Below, one piece after another: positions 26,866 to 34,694 of a DNA stretch of 64,000 nucleotides. How positions within the stretch are numbered: the stretch's first letter is position 1; every line of letters starts with the position of its first letter. Where the stretch lies: contig NZ_CP016757.1 of NCBI RefSeq assembly GCF_001701045.1, forward strand, positions 637,501 to 701,500. The letters run 5' to 3'. This DNA comes from Cloacibacillus porcorum. Lineage in GTDB: Bacteria > Synergistota > Synergistia > Synergistales > Synergistaceae. A program made the position numbers and the translations under genes. The notes beneath the pieces were generated by a model that made no database searches, had not been told where the DNA came from, and worked only from the letters and a program-made list of their open reading frames with translations.

Positions 26866-26889
26866 TTTTCTATAGTGTACTATAGAAAA
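26866..26889. promoter_or_regulatory. Perfect 24-nt palindrome, probable operator of the MerR-fusion protein
   Basis: The arms ttttctatagt and actatagaaaa flank a central gt, with no mismatch. It lies 17 nt before the preferred start of the MerR-fusion gene and 176 nt before the divergent microprotein. Dyads of this size are typical MerR-family targets, so autoregulation and control of the divergent operon are likely. Confidence 0.65.
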
Positions 26890-27064
26890 AGGCTTTTGGA
26901 AAAATAAATTTTGACATTTATCTTAAGCTGTTGAAATAGCAGGCATATTTAATAAAAATAATGGCTTGTTGTTGACTGAACTTAATGTCTATTATTGAAA
27001 TATATAAAACAATATATGTTTTATATGGCGGTAATATTCAAAAAATATTAAAGGAGGGGGAAAA

Positions 27065-27157
27065 ATGATTCCTGCGTGGAAGTGGTTTGTATTCTTTTTA
27101 CCGATATGGAGCAGTATCGTCATATCTTACCTATTCTATAAGAGGGCCAATTTCTAG
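27065..27157 (+). CDS. Symporter-associated membrane microprotein (30 residues)
   Basis: This short frame encodes a 30-residue peptide with one hydrophobic helix (WFVFFLPIWSSIVISYLFY) and a basic end (KRANF). A near-perfect ribosome site (aaaggaggggg) lies 4 nt before the ATG. The stop codon overlaps the aggaggt site of the following symporter gene, so translation is probably coupled. Very small single-helix proteins are known beside some SSS-family symporters and may be accessory subunits. The assignment rests on position, ribosome site and hydropathy. Confidence 0.7.
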   Translation: MIPAWKWFVFFLPIWSSIVISYLFYKRANF

Positions 27158-27171
27158 GAGGTAGTGAGAAT

Positions 27172-28644
27172 ATGTTAGCGAGTATTATCACATTTGTTCT
27201 TTATATCGTAGTCCTTATCGCAATAGGCGTGATCACATATCTGCGGGCAAAATCCTATTCGGATTATACGCTTGCAGGACGTTCGAACAACAAGTGGGTG
27301 GCGGCGATATCCGCCGAGTCTTCCGACATGAGCGGATGGCTGCTGATGGGGCTTCCCGGCGCCGCCTTTGCCGGTGGTTTTTCTTCAATATGGATAATGA
27401 TCGGACTGATATTTGGCACGATGATCAACTGGATGTATGTTGCGAACCGTCTGCGCATCGCTACGGAGGTCTATAATGTCTATTCGATCACGGAATATTT
27501 TGAGAAGCGCGTAAATGACAAAAGCGGTTCTGTCGCACTTGTGTCGGGGATAGCGATCATCGTTTTTATGATAATCAACGCCTCGGCTGAGATAATCGGA
27601 AGCGGCAAGCTGCTTAACGCGACCTTTGGCCTTGACTACAGTACCGGTATCGTTATCGGACTCGTCATTGTTGTCCTTTATACCTTTCTTGGCGGATACA
27701 TGGCGGTTAGCTGGAGCAACCTTTTTCAGGGCAGCATTATGTTTATCGCGCTGCTATTTGTGCCGCTTGCCGTTCTCGTTGAAATCGGCGGATATCAGCC
27801 GGTCGTGGAGAGTCTTTGGAGACAGAATCCGGCATTCTTTCAGTTTTTAAACGGCGAGACTGAATTTTTCCCGGCTCTGTCTATCGCGCTTGGAGGTCTT
27901 GGGGTTGGCCTCTGTTACTTCGGTATGGTGCATGTGCTGACCTGCTTTATGTCCATTAAAAACAGCAGTGAGATAAAGGATTCGACCTTTATCGCCACTA
28001 CGTGGGTAAGTATCTCTACCTTCGGCGCGGTGCTTGTGGGGATGATTGGCGCCTATCTTTTCCCGTCTATCGGCGACCCGGAACAGATATTCTTTGCCAT
28101 GGGGAAAAATTACTTTCCTTCCTACATGCTTGGTCTGTTCGCGGCCGCGGTAATGGCGGCTATATTATCCTCGGTGAGCGCCTATGTCATCGTCGCCGCA
28201 GCAGCTTTCGGGGCCAATATAGTAAAGCATTACGCCGCAGAGATCGACGACTCTAAGATAGTCAATCTGCAGCGGGCCGCGGTGGTAGTGATCTCGCTTC
28301 TTGCCTTTTTAATGTCGCTTAAATCTGATCTTGTCTTTGCAGTCGCTCTGCTGGCAGCGGCTGGATTGGGATCATCGTTCGGCCCGTTGGTGCTTTTCTG
28401 TCTATACAGCCGCAACGTTAATAAGACCGGCGCTATATCAAGTATCATAGTGGGCCTCGTTACGGTAATATTCTGGTATTACAGCGGGCTCTCCGCCTAT
28501 ATATTCGAGCTCATACCGGGCTTTATCGCGAGCTCGCTCGCCCTTATCATTGGTACTAAAATCGGAGGTGGGGCTGACGCGGAGACGGTTGCCCAGTATG
28601 ACGCGTATCTTGATAGATTAAATAAAAATAAGAGGCAGGGATAA
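27172..28644 (+). CDS. Sodium/solute symporter (SSS family, PutP-like)
   Basis: A 490-residue carrier with about 13 predicted membrane helices. PutP-like segments are LAGRSNNKWVAAISAESSDMSGWLLMGLPGAAFAGG (helix 1-2 region with sodium-site residues), INWMYVANRLRIATEVYNVYSITEYFEKRV and FLGGYMAVSWSNLFQG. It may import proline, another amino acid or a small carboxylate. It is encoded between a single-helix microprotein and a glutamine-amidotransferase-like protein and is divergent from the MerR-fusion regulator. The next gene starts 6 nt after the stop codon. Confidence 0.9.
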   Translation: MLASIITFVLYIVVLIAIGVITYLRAKSYSDYTLAGRSNNKWVAAISAESSDMSGWLLMGLPGAAFAGGFSSIWIMIGLIFGTMINWMYVANRLRIATEVYNVYSITEYFEKRVNDKSGSVALVSGIAIIVFMIINASAEIIGSGKLLNATFGLDYSTGIVIGLVIVVLYTFLGGYMAVSWSNLFQGSIMFIALLFVPLAVLVEIGGYQPVVESLWRQNPAFFQFLNGETEFFPALSIALGGLGVGLCYFGMVHVLTCFMSIKNSSEIKDSTFIATTWVSISTFGAVLVGMIGAYLFPSIGDPEQIFFAMGKNYFPSYMLGLFAAAVMAAILSSVSAYVIVAAAAFGANIVKHYAAEIDDSKIVNLQRAAVVVISLLAFLMSLKSDLVFAVALLAAAGLGSSFGPLVLFCLYSRNVNKTGAISSIIVGLVTVIFWYYSGLSAYIFELIPGFIASSLALIIGTKIGGGADAETVAQYDAYLDRLNKNKRQG

Positions 28645-28650
28645 CGGCGT

Positions 28651-29742
28651 ATGACAAAACTTTTTATGCCTACCGACCGCATCGGTTTGGAATCGTATCA
28701 AAAGAGCATTGCGAATAATTTCAGCACCGTCAATGAACTACTGAAGAAGGGATTGGCTCCGCAATGGCATGTAAACGGAGTCAGGTTTGAAAGTACGCCG
28801 GCCTGGCCGGAAGGACACTGTTACCAGTGTGGCTTTTCAGTGGACGACAGTTATGCGGCACGGTCTGTCTTTGATGAAAAGGGTATCATTTATGAAGAGG
28901 TGGAGATGGTACCATCTAAGGGCCGGATAATTAAGAAACTTAAAGCCGCGGTGTATAACGGCCGCGGAGCAGGCGAAGATTTCTCCGCGCCGCTGCTTGA
29001 GGTGCTGGAATGGGGAGGGTTTAATTACGATTTTGTCGGCGATGCCGATATTCGGGGCGGGAAACTGAATGATTTTGACGTCATGATAGTTCCCGGCAGT
29101 CCTGACGCTGGTGAATGTTATTACGCAGGGTTGGGTGATAGGGGGTACGACGCGATTCGTTCATTTATCGCCGACAGAGGACACTACCTTGGGGTATGCG
29201 GCGGCGCATATCTGCCGCTCACATCTTACAATACGGAGAACCGTTATTGGCTCAACATTGTGGCGGCGACTGAAACGGAGGACCTGGATTACTGGAGAAG
29301 CGGAAGCGGTTTTGTACGCTGCCGTATCGAAGATAATAAGCATCACCTCTTTGCGGGGATCGCGCTGGGTGTTTCAAGCACGATGAACCTGGTCTACTGG
29401 GAGGGACCCTCTATAACGATAAAGGGCGGCAACGTTAAATCACTTGCGCGTTTTGAGAGCCTCCTTGCCAGCGGACGCGATCCGATAAAGCCATATTGGG
29501 ATATGTATGACAATAAAATGGCGGAAGACGCGGTGCGCGGATGGTACAATCCGCTTACGCCTGAGATATTCGCCAGCCTTCTCCATGGGAAGACGGCTTT
29601 TGCCGAGGCGGAATCCCACGGCCACAAGCTGCTGCTGTTCTCCCCGCATCCTGAAATGGGTAATATCGGTTATGGCCCCAGGAAGGACAGCCTGAATTTT
29701 CTGCTGATATACAACGGGCTGACATATTTGGCCTGCCAATAA
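28651..29742 (+). CDS. Class I glutamine-amidotransferase-like protein (BPL_N-type)
   Basis: A 363-residue soluble protein. Residues 95-350 have a class I glutaminase-like plan: KAAVYNGRGA, the strand FDVMIVPGSPDAG, a nucleophile elbow YLGVCGGAYLPL with Cys183, and SPHPEMG near the C-terminus giving the His-x-Glu pair. The spacing and the GVCGGAYL motif resemble the N-terminal domain of eukaryotic biotin-protein ligase (BPL_N). The first 95 residues have a CYQC motif and no family I recognise. The tight link to the symporter suggests it acts on the imported compound, perhaps as an amidase. The function is otherwise unknown. Confidence 0.65.
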   Translation: MTKLFMPTDRIGLESYQKSIANNFSTVNELLKKGLAPQWHVNGVRFESTPAWPEGHCYQCGFSVDDSYAARSVFDEKGIIYEEVEMVPSKGRIIKKLKAAVYNGRGAGEDFSAPLLEVLEWGGFNYDFVGDADIRGGKLNDFDVMIVPGSPDAGECYYAGLGDRGYDAIRSFIADRGHYLGVCGGAYLPLTSYNTENRYWLNIVAATETEDLDYWRSGSGFVRCRIEDNKHHLFAGIALGVSSTMNLVYWEGPSITIKGGNVKSLARFESLLASGRDPIKPYWDMYDNKMAEDAVRGWYNPLTPEIFASLLHGKTAFAEAESHGHKLLLFSPHPEMGNIGYGPRKDSLNFLLIYNGLTYLACQ

Positions 29743-29755
29743 TTATCTGGGAAAT

Positions 29756-29793
29756 GTGTGGCTCCGTGATTCGTCATGATTGCGGAGTCACAC
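29756..29793. terminator. Hairpin between convergent genes
   Basis: The arms gtgtggctccg and cggagtcacac pair over 11 bases with one G-U and enclose a 16-nt loop. It lies 14 nt after the amidotransferase-like gene and just after the convergent LysR gene's end. The T tract is weak. Confidence 0.55.
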
Positions 29794-29800
29794 GCACAGT

Positions 29801-30775
29801 TTATATATTTTGTTTCAGCCATTCGGTCTCGGATTTGATCTCGCTTTCAATGGAATAGATAAAATCCTGGATATATTGAGGCATATAGCTGTTTTTCAGG
29901 GTTATGCAATCGATTCTCAGTGATTCATTAAGATTCTTAATAGGGAATATATTTATATGGTCGTCCTCTCCCGCTCTATCATTAAATTTTAATACAGTCC
30001 GGCATATTAAGGCGGGGATGAAAGCCGCCACCTGATGGGAGGCGCACAACTGCAGCTGTGTCCCGTAGTCGCTGATTGAAAATACGGTCTGCAAGTTTAT
30101 GTTATAGCGGTTTATATGCCTGTCGATCAGACTGTTGATTGTGCTTGTGGGGTAGTTGCGTACAAATGGTATTTTTTCAAATAGGGATAAATTGACTCCG
30201 TAAGGAAAGATTTTTTTATATTCTGCGTATCTCTCTCTGAACGATTGCTTTAATAGGTTATTGGAAACAATAACATAGACCGGATCGTCCGCAAGAGGGG
30301 TGATTTTAAAAAGTGGATTGCTTGCGACATCCACGCCGATAACAATATCTAATTTACCGTTTATGAGCATCTCAGTCATCACAGAGGTGTCGTCGGAGAA
30401 TACCGAAATTGTGACGCGGGGGTATTTTTCGTGATACTTTTTAAATAATATGGGCATAATTACGCGAGCCCGTGAAGCGTTGGAACCTATTTTGATCTCT
30501 CCCATCGCCCCTCGCGCAATTTCTTTTAGGTTCAGTTCAAGGCTGTTTTTCATATTTTGGATTTGCAGCATAGCTTGGTACATGGATTTACCGGCTGGTG
30601 TCAGTACTAATTTAGGGCGGCGTTCAAAAAACGATACGCCGTATTCCCGTTCCAATTTTTTTATGTGTTCGCTTATACACTGTTGGGTTAGAAAAGTTTT
30701 TTTTGCCGCTTTGGTAAAGCTCATTTCTTCTACGACGAGCATAAAGATTTTTTCGCTGCTGTTCAATAAAAACAC
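29801..30775 (-). CDS. LysR-family transcriptional regulator
   Basis: A 324-residue LysR regulator. The N-terminal helix-turn-helix is MSFTKAAKKTFLTQQCISEHIKKLEREYGVSFFERR (about 18-53), followed by the substrate-binding domain beginning GEIKIGSNASRARVIMPILFKKYHEKYP. It is divergent from the dehydrogenase gene of cluster C with 170 nt between them, the classical layout for control of a neighbouring operon. An imperfect dyad near 30857-30875 (atttgt...acaaaat, T-N11-A type) could be its site. Confidence 0.9.
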   Translation of the reverse strand: MFLLNSSEKIFMLVVEEMSFTKAAKKTFLTQQCISEHIKKLEREYGVSFFERRPKLVLTPAGKSMYQAMLQIQNMKNSLELNLKEIARGAMGEIKIGSNASRARVIMPILFKKYHEKYPRVTISVFSDDTSVMTEMLINGKLDIVIGVDVASNPLFKITPLADDPVYVIVSNNLLKQSFRERYAEYKKIFPYGVNLSLFEKIPFVRNYPTSTINSLIDRHINRYNINLQTVFSISDYGTQLQLCASHQVAAFIPALICRTVLKFNDRAGEDDHINIFPIKNLNESLRIDCITLKNSYMPQYIQDFIYSIESEIKSETEWLKQNI

Positions 30776-30856
30776 CTCCCACTATGAATAATATCGATTG
30801 AGATACCAATAGGTATGTTTAGATTATAATATAAATTTTGCGTTCCACAAATAAAT

Positions 30857-30875
30857 ATTTGTGAAAAAACAAAAT
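30857..30875. promoter_or_regulatory. Imperfect dyad, possible LysR site
   Basis: The sequence atttgt-gaaaaa-acaaaat forms a partial inverted repeat in the LysR/dehydrogenase divergent region and fits the loose T-N11-A rule. The evidence is weak because the region is AT-rich. Confidence 0.3.
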
Positions 30876-30945
30876 ACTACTTGTTTGATTTTGTGATATA
30901 TAAAACCTAAACTAATCTTAATCTCAGAAAAAGGTGGGAGAAACG

Positions 30946-31839
30946 ATGAAAATAGGTTTTATCGGTCTGGGCAAAATGGGTAGGCATATGGCCGTGAATA
31001 TGTTCAAACATGATACTGACATAAGGGTTTTTGACGCTAACAGAGAGATCTTAACAGAATTATCAAATCTTGGCATTCCGACCGCGTCGTCACCTGCCGA
31101 AATTGGAAAATTGGCGGATGTCGTCTTCTTGAGTCTGCCCAGCGCAGGGGTAGTTGAAAAAGTTCTTTTTGGAGAGGGCGGCGTGATAGGCGACGGCGCG
31201 AAGAGAAATATTATCGTCGACCTTGGCACCACGGCGTATATGAAGACCCTTGAATTTGGGAGCCGCCTAGGCTCTTTGGGCTTCAAATTTGCCGACGCTC
31301 CTGTTTCCGGTATGGAGAGCAGAGCTGCGTCTGGAGAGCTGACGTTAATGTTTGGCGGCGAACAGAGTGTTTTTGATAAGATAGTTCCCTATTTCAACAT
31401 GATAAGTAATAAGGTTATCAACTTTGGCGGTTTAGGCTCAGGACAGATGGCGAAACTTATCAACCAGCTGCTATTTGATATTAACACGGCGGCGCTGTCG
31501 GAGGTTTTGGCTTTGGCCGCAAAGCTTGGACTTGATCCGCAGAAAACGGTCGAGGTCGTTACCAGCGGTACCGGACGCTCCTGGGCGGCGGAGTTTTTTG
31601 CTCCGAGGATACTCTCGGGAGTTTTTAATGAGGGCTACGCAATGGACAATGCGTACAAGGATTTAGTCTCCGCCAGTGAAATTTCAGCGCAGCTGAGAGT
31701 TCCGATGCCCATTCTTTCAGCCGCGACGGCGATATATCAAATGTCATTATGTAAAGGTCTGGGCAATGAGGGTAAGGGCGCGATGATCAAGGTCTATGAG
31801 GAATTCCTCGGAGCAGAATTCCGGGACAGGGAAGTTTAA
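30946..31839 (+). CDS. NAD-dependent 3-hydroxyacid dehydrogenase (3-hydroxyisobutyrate dehydrogenase family)
   Basis: A 297-residue beta-hydroxyacid dehydrogenase. [16 protein letters not shown] is the N-terminal dinucleotide-binding motif, [21 protein letters not shown] the substrate-binding signature, and [11 protein letters not shown] carries the catalytic Lys. Relatives act on 3-hydroxyisobutyrate, tartronate semialdehyde, or sulfonate and sugar-acid intermediates. The ATG at 30946 is chosen over a GTG 12 nt upstream because the ggtggga site then has normal spacing. It starts cluster C, with the dehydratase 20 nt downstream. Confidence 0.9.
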   Translation: MKIGFIGLGKMGRHMAVNMFKHDTDIRVFDANREILTELSNLGIPTASSPAEIGKLADVVFLSLPSAGVVEKVLFGEGGVIGDGAKRNIIVDLGTTAYMKTLEFGSRLGSLGFKFADAPVSGMESRAASGELTLMFGGEQSVFDKIVPYFNMISNKVINFGGLGSGQMAKLINQLLFDINTAALSEVLALAAKLGLDPQKTVEVVTSGTGRSWAAEFFAPRILSGVFNEGYAMDNAYKDLVSASEISAQLRVPMPILSAATAIYQMSLCKGLGNEGKGAMIKVYEEFLGAEFRDREV

Positions 31840-31859
31840 AGAGAAGAGGGGCTGTTTTG

Positions 31860-33509
31860 ATGCCTAATAAGAGAGGCCATGCCGAAGATATAACGGAGAC
31901 ATACTATATAGGTTTGATGAGCGCGTTAGGAAATCGCATGAAGGATATAGAGAAGCCGCAAATTGCGATTGTCAATTCTTGGAGTGATGTAAATCCCGGG
32001 CATAAACCTCTTGGCGAACTTGCCCGTTACGTGAGAGAGGGAATTTTGTGTGCCGGCGGCAATCCTGGAGAGTTCAATGTACCTGCTCCGTGCGATGGGA
32101 TCGCTCAGGGAGATGGCCAGCACTACATCCTCCCCCAGCGGGATCTGATCGCCTCTTCTATCGAAGCGATGGTAAAGGCCCATGGTTTTGACGGTATAGT
32201 GATGCTCTGTTCTTGTGACAAAATCGTTCCCGGTATGCTGCTGGCCGCGGCGAGGATCGATTTGCCGACAATATTCTTGACCGGAGGCGCGATGCTGCCT
32301 TTTGTGGAGAAGGGGCGGACATATGTTACAAGCGACATAAAAGAGATGATAGGGGAGCGGAACAGCGGGAAAATTGACGAAGAGACATTTGAACGCCGCC
32401 GCAGCGGTATTTGCGTGTCGTGTGGTACCTGTTCGATGTACGGCACCGCGAATACGATGGGAACTTTTTTGGAGGTCGTTGGAGTAGCTCCCTTTGATTC
32501 GTCGGCCATGCTTGCCTGTTCAGCTCAAAAGATGCGCCAGGCAAAAGATGTTGGTGAAAGAATTGTAGATCTGGTTAGAGAAAAGAAAACGTTTAAGTCG
32601 TATGTCAATAAAGAGTCCATTGAAAACGGAATTAAATACGTTTCAGCCACCGGCGGGTCAACAAACGCGGTACTGCATATCATGGCTTTGGCAAAAGCGC
32701 TTGACGTAGAGATGAATCTGCATGATTTTGATGTCTGCCAGTCTTCTGTTCCGGTGGTGACGAAACTAAAACCGTCCTCTCAATATAATTTGTCGGATTA
32801 TTACAGCGCAGGCGGAGTCAGGAAGGTACTTGAGATTATCCGTCAGCATATAGACGATACGCGGCCGCTGGTTATGGGAGGTACGGTGCGTGATTCTCTG
32901 GACGGCTTTTTTGCTGAAAATTCAGAGGTGATACGCCTGCCTGATAGCAAGTTTTATGAAAACGGCTGTTTTTCCATACTTTATGGAAATCTAGCTCCTA
33001 ACGGCGCCGTCGTGAAAAAGACAGGCGTGGACCCTTCGATGTACTACCACAAGGGGCCTGCGGTAGTTTTTGACTCTGAGGAAGACGTCAGGAAGTATAT
33101 GCTGGAGAGCTCAATCGAACCTGGTTCCGTACTGGTAGTGCGGTATGAGGGGCCCAAGGGCGGTCCCGGTATGAGGGAACTTTCAATCCCGGCGGCGATG
33201 CTGATCGGAATGGGACTTGAGAAATCCGTGGCGATGATAACAGACGGACGTTTTTCCGGTGCGACACGGGGGCCGTGCGTAGGTTATATCACCCCAGAGG
33301 CGTGGGAAGGCGGCCCGATCGCGTTGATTGAAGACGGAGACCTTATTGAGATAGATTTAGAGTCGAAGCGGATCAGTCTGCTTGTCCCGTCTGATGTGCT
33401 CGACTCCAGGCGGATGAATTTCAAGAGAAAAGAGAAAAAGGTAAGCGGCGTAATGGAATCATATCGGGACAGGGTCTTAAGTGCGGATAAGGGTGCGCTG
33501 TGGCTTTGA
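31860..33509 (+). CDS. IlvD/Edd-family dehydratase
   Basis: A 549-residue iron-sulfur dehydratase. Candidate cluster cysteines are Cys78 (APCDGIAQG), Cys119 ([11 protein letters not shown]) and Cys191 ([13 protein letters not shown]). [24 protein letters not shown] is the conserved C-terminal block. It is shorter than Edd and similar in length to IlvD (about 550-616). No other branched-chain amino-acid gene is nearby, and the context of TRAP importer, dehydrogenase and aminotransferase makes a catabolic role on a dihydroxy or sugar acid more likely than isoleucine/valine synthesis. ATG 31860 has an agagggg site 8 nt upstream. Confidence 0.88.
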   Translation: MPNKRGHAEDITETYYIGLMSALGNRMKDIEKPQIAIVNSWSDVNPGHKPLGELARYVREGILCAGGNPGEFNVPAPCDGIAQGDGQHYILPQRDLIASSIEAMVKAHGFDGIVMLCSCDKIVPGMLLAAARIDLPTIFLTGGAMLPFVEKGRTYVTSDIKEMIGERNSGKIDEETFERRRSGICVSCGTCSMYGTANTMGTFLEVVGVAPFDSSAMLACSAQKMRQAKDVGERIVDLVREKKTFKSYVNKESIENGIKYVSATGGSTNAVLHIMALAKALDVEMNLHDFDVCQSSVPVVTKLKPSSQYNLSDYYSAGGVRKVLEIIRQHIDDTRPLVMGGTVRDSLDGFFAENSEVIRLPDSKFYENGCFSILYGNLAPNGAVVKKTGVDPSMYYHKGPAVVFDSEEDVRKYMLESSIEPGSVLVVRYEGPKGGPGMRELSIPAAMLIGMGLEKSVAMITDGRFSGATRGPCVGYITPEAWEGGPIALIEDGDLIEIDLESKRISLLVPSDVLDSRRMNFKRKEKKVSGVMESYRDRVLSADKGALWL

Positions 33510-33627
33510 TTTTTGTATAGCTGAGAGGGGCTGGTCTATTTTTATTGCAGAGGATCAATTATTTCGCGCCGTATCACGTCTACCAGAGGTTTTTATCGGC
33601 AAGATTACATAACAGGAGGAATATATA

Positions 33628-34587
33628 ATGTTTAACAGAAAAATGAAGATGGGTTTTCTAAGTTTCGTGGTATTCAGCCTTCTCCTCGCAACAGTTATGA
33701 CGGCCAACGCAAAAGAGTTAAGCATGGGCACAGGGGGGACGGCGGGGACATTTTTCCCTCTTGGAGGGGCGATCGCGAATACGATCAATAAACATTCAAA
33801 GGGGATAAATGTAACCGTGCAGACGACGGATGGTTCCGTTAACAACGCCCATCTTCTTGGAAAGGGCGACATTGACGTTGCCCTCATACAAACCGACATC
33901 ACATACTATGCGTATAATGGTATGGAGATGTTTAAGAACAAGTATCCCAATTTGACGGCAATTTGCAGAGTATATCCCGATACGACCCACATAATCGCCA
34001 AAGGAGACGGCAGTATAAAAAGCATTTCCGACCTGAAAGGAAGATCCGTCTCCGTCGGTGCGCCAGGCAGCGGCAATGAAGTTACCCTGCGGCAGATACT
34101 GGGTACGGCTGGCATTACATATAAGGATTTAAAGCCGTTTTACCTCTCCTTCAGCGAATCCTCAGAGCACTTTAAGGATGGCCATATTGACGCGTTTCAT
34201 ACAAACTCAAGCGTGCCGGCGGCAATCGTCCATGATTTGAATTCTTTGAACAGGGTGACGCTTCTTCCCGTTGGAGGAAAGCTGAGAGAAGATATAGTAA
34301 AAAAATATCCCTTCTATACGCCTGTGACCGTCCCCGCCAATACATACAAATATCAGACTGCCCCGTATGAGACGGTGGCCGTTCAGGCACTGCTGATAGT
34401 TGATTCAAAATTACCTGAGGATATTGTCTACGGGATGACAAAAGCACTTTTTGAGAATCTTGACGAGGTTAAAACAGCGCATTCCGCCGCCAAAGGAATG
34501 TCATTGAAGACAGCGTTGGATGGCGTGGCAATTCCTCTGCATCCAGGTGCAAAAAGGTATTTTATGGAAAAAGGTGTTTTGAAATAA
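33628..34587 (+). CDS. TAXI-family TRAP solute-binding protein
   Basis: A 319-residue periplasmic protein. A signal peptide ends near TANAKE (about 28-30). The TAXI family features are visible: LSMGTGGTAGTFFPLGGAIANTINKH, VTVQTTDGSVNNAHLLGKGDIDVALIQTDI, and ISDLKGRSVSVGAPGSGNEVTLRQIL. The ATG is preceded by aggagg at normal distance. It pairs with the fused permease just downstream, separated by a hairpin that may set the expression ratio. TAXI ligands are mostly unknown; glutamate and other carboxylates have been reported in the family. Confidence 0.92.
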   Translation: MFNRKMKMGFLSFVVFSLLLATVMTANAKELSMGTGGTAGTFFPLGGAIANTINKHSKGINVTVQTTDGSVNNAHLLGKGDIDVALIQTDITYYAYNGMEMFKNKYPNLTAICRVYPDTTHIIAKGDGSIKSISDLKGRSVSVGAPGSGNEVTLRQILGTAGITYKDLKPFYLSFSESSEHFKDGHIDAFHTNSSVPAAIVHDLNSLNRVTLLPVGGKLREDIVKKYPFYTPVTVPANTYKYQTAPYETVAVQALLIVDSKLPEDIVYGMTKALFENLDEVKTAHSAAKGMSLKTALDGVAIPLHPGAKRYFMEKGVLK

Positions 34588-34605
34588 AAAGTAACTTACG
34601 TAATT

Positions 34606-34669
34606 AAAAGGGTTCTTCGCGGAGGTCCTATTTTATATAAAAATGGAAGAGAAGGGCCCTTTTATTTTT
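34606..34669 (+). terminator. Attenuator-like hairpin between TAXI protein and permease genes
   Basis: The arms aaaaggg (34606-34612) and ccctttt (34657-34663), with further pairing of ttcttc and gaagag inside, are followed by attttt. Placed inside an operon, it probably acts as a partial terminator that lowers permease expression. Confidence 0.6.
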
Positions 34670-34694
34670 GATCTCCGAAGGGGGAAGAAACATA

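Noticed and set aside
31860-33509. IlvD/Edd gene as biosynthetic dihydroxyacid dehydratase
   Set aside because: No ilvB, ilvC or leu genes are nearby and the surroundings are transport and catabolism. Family motifs alone do not decide.
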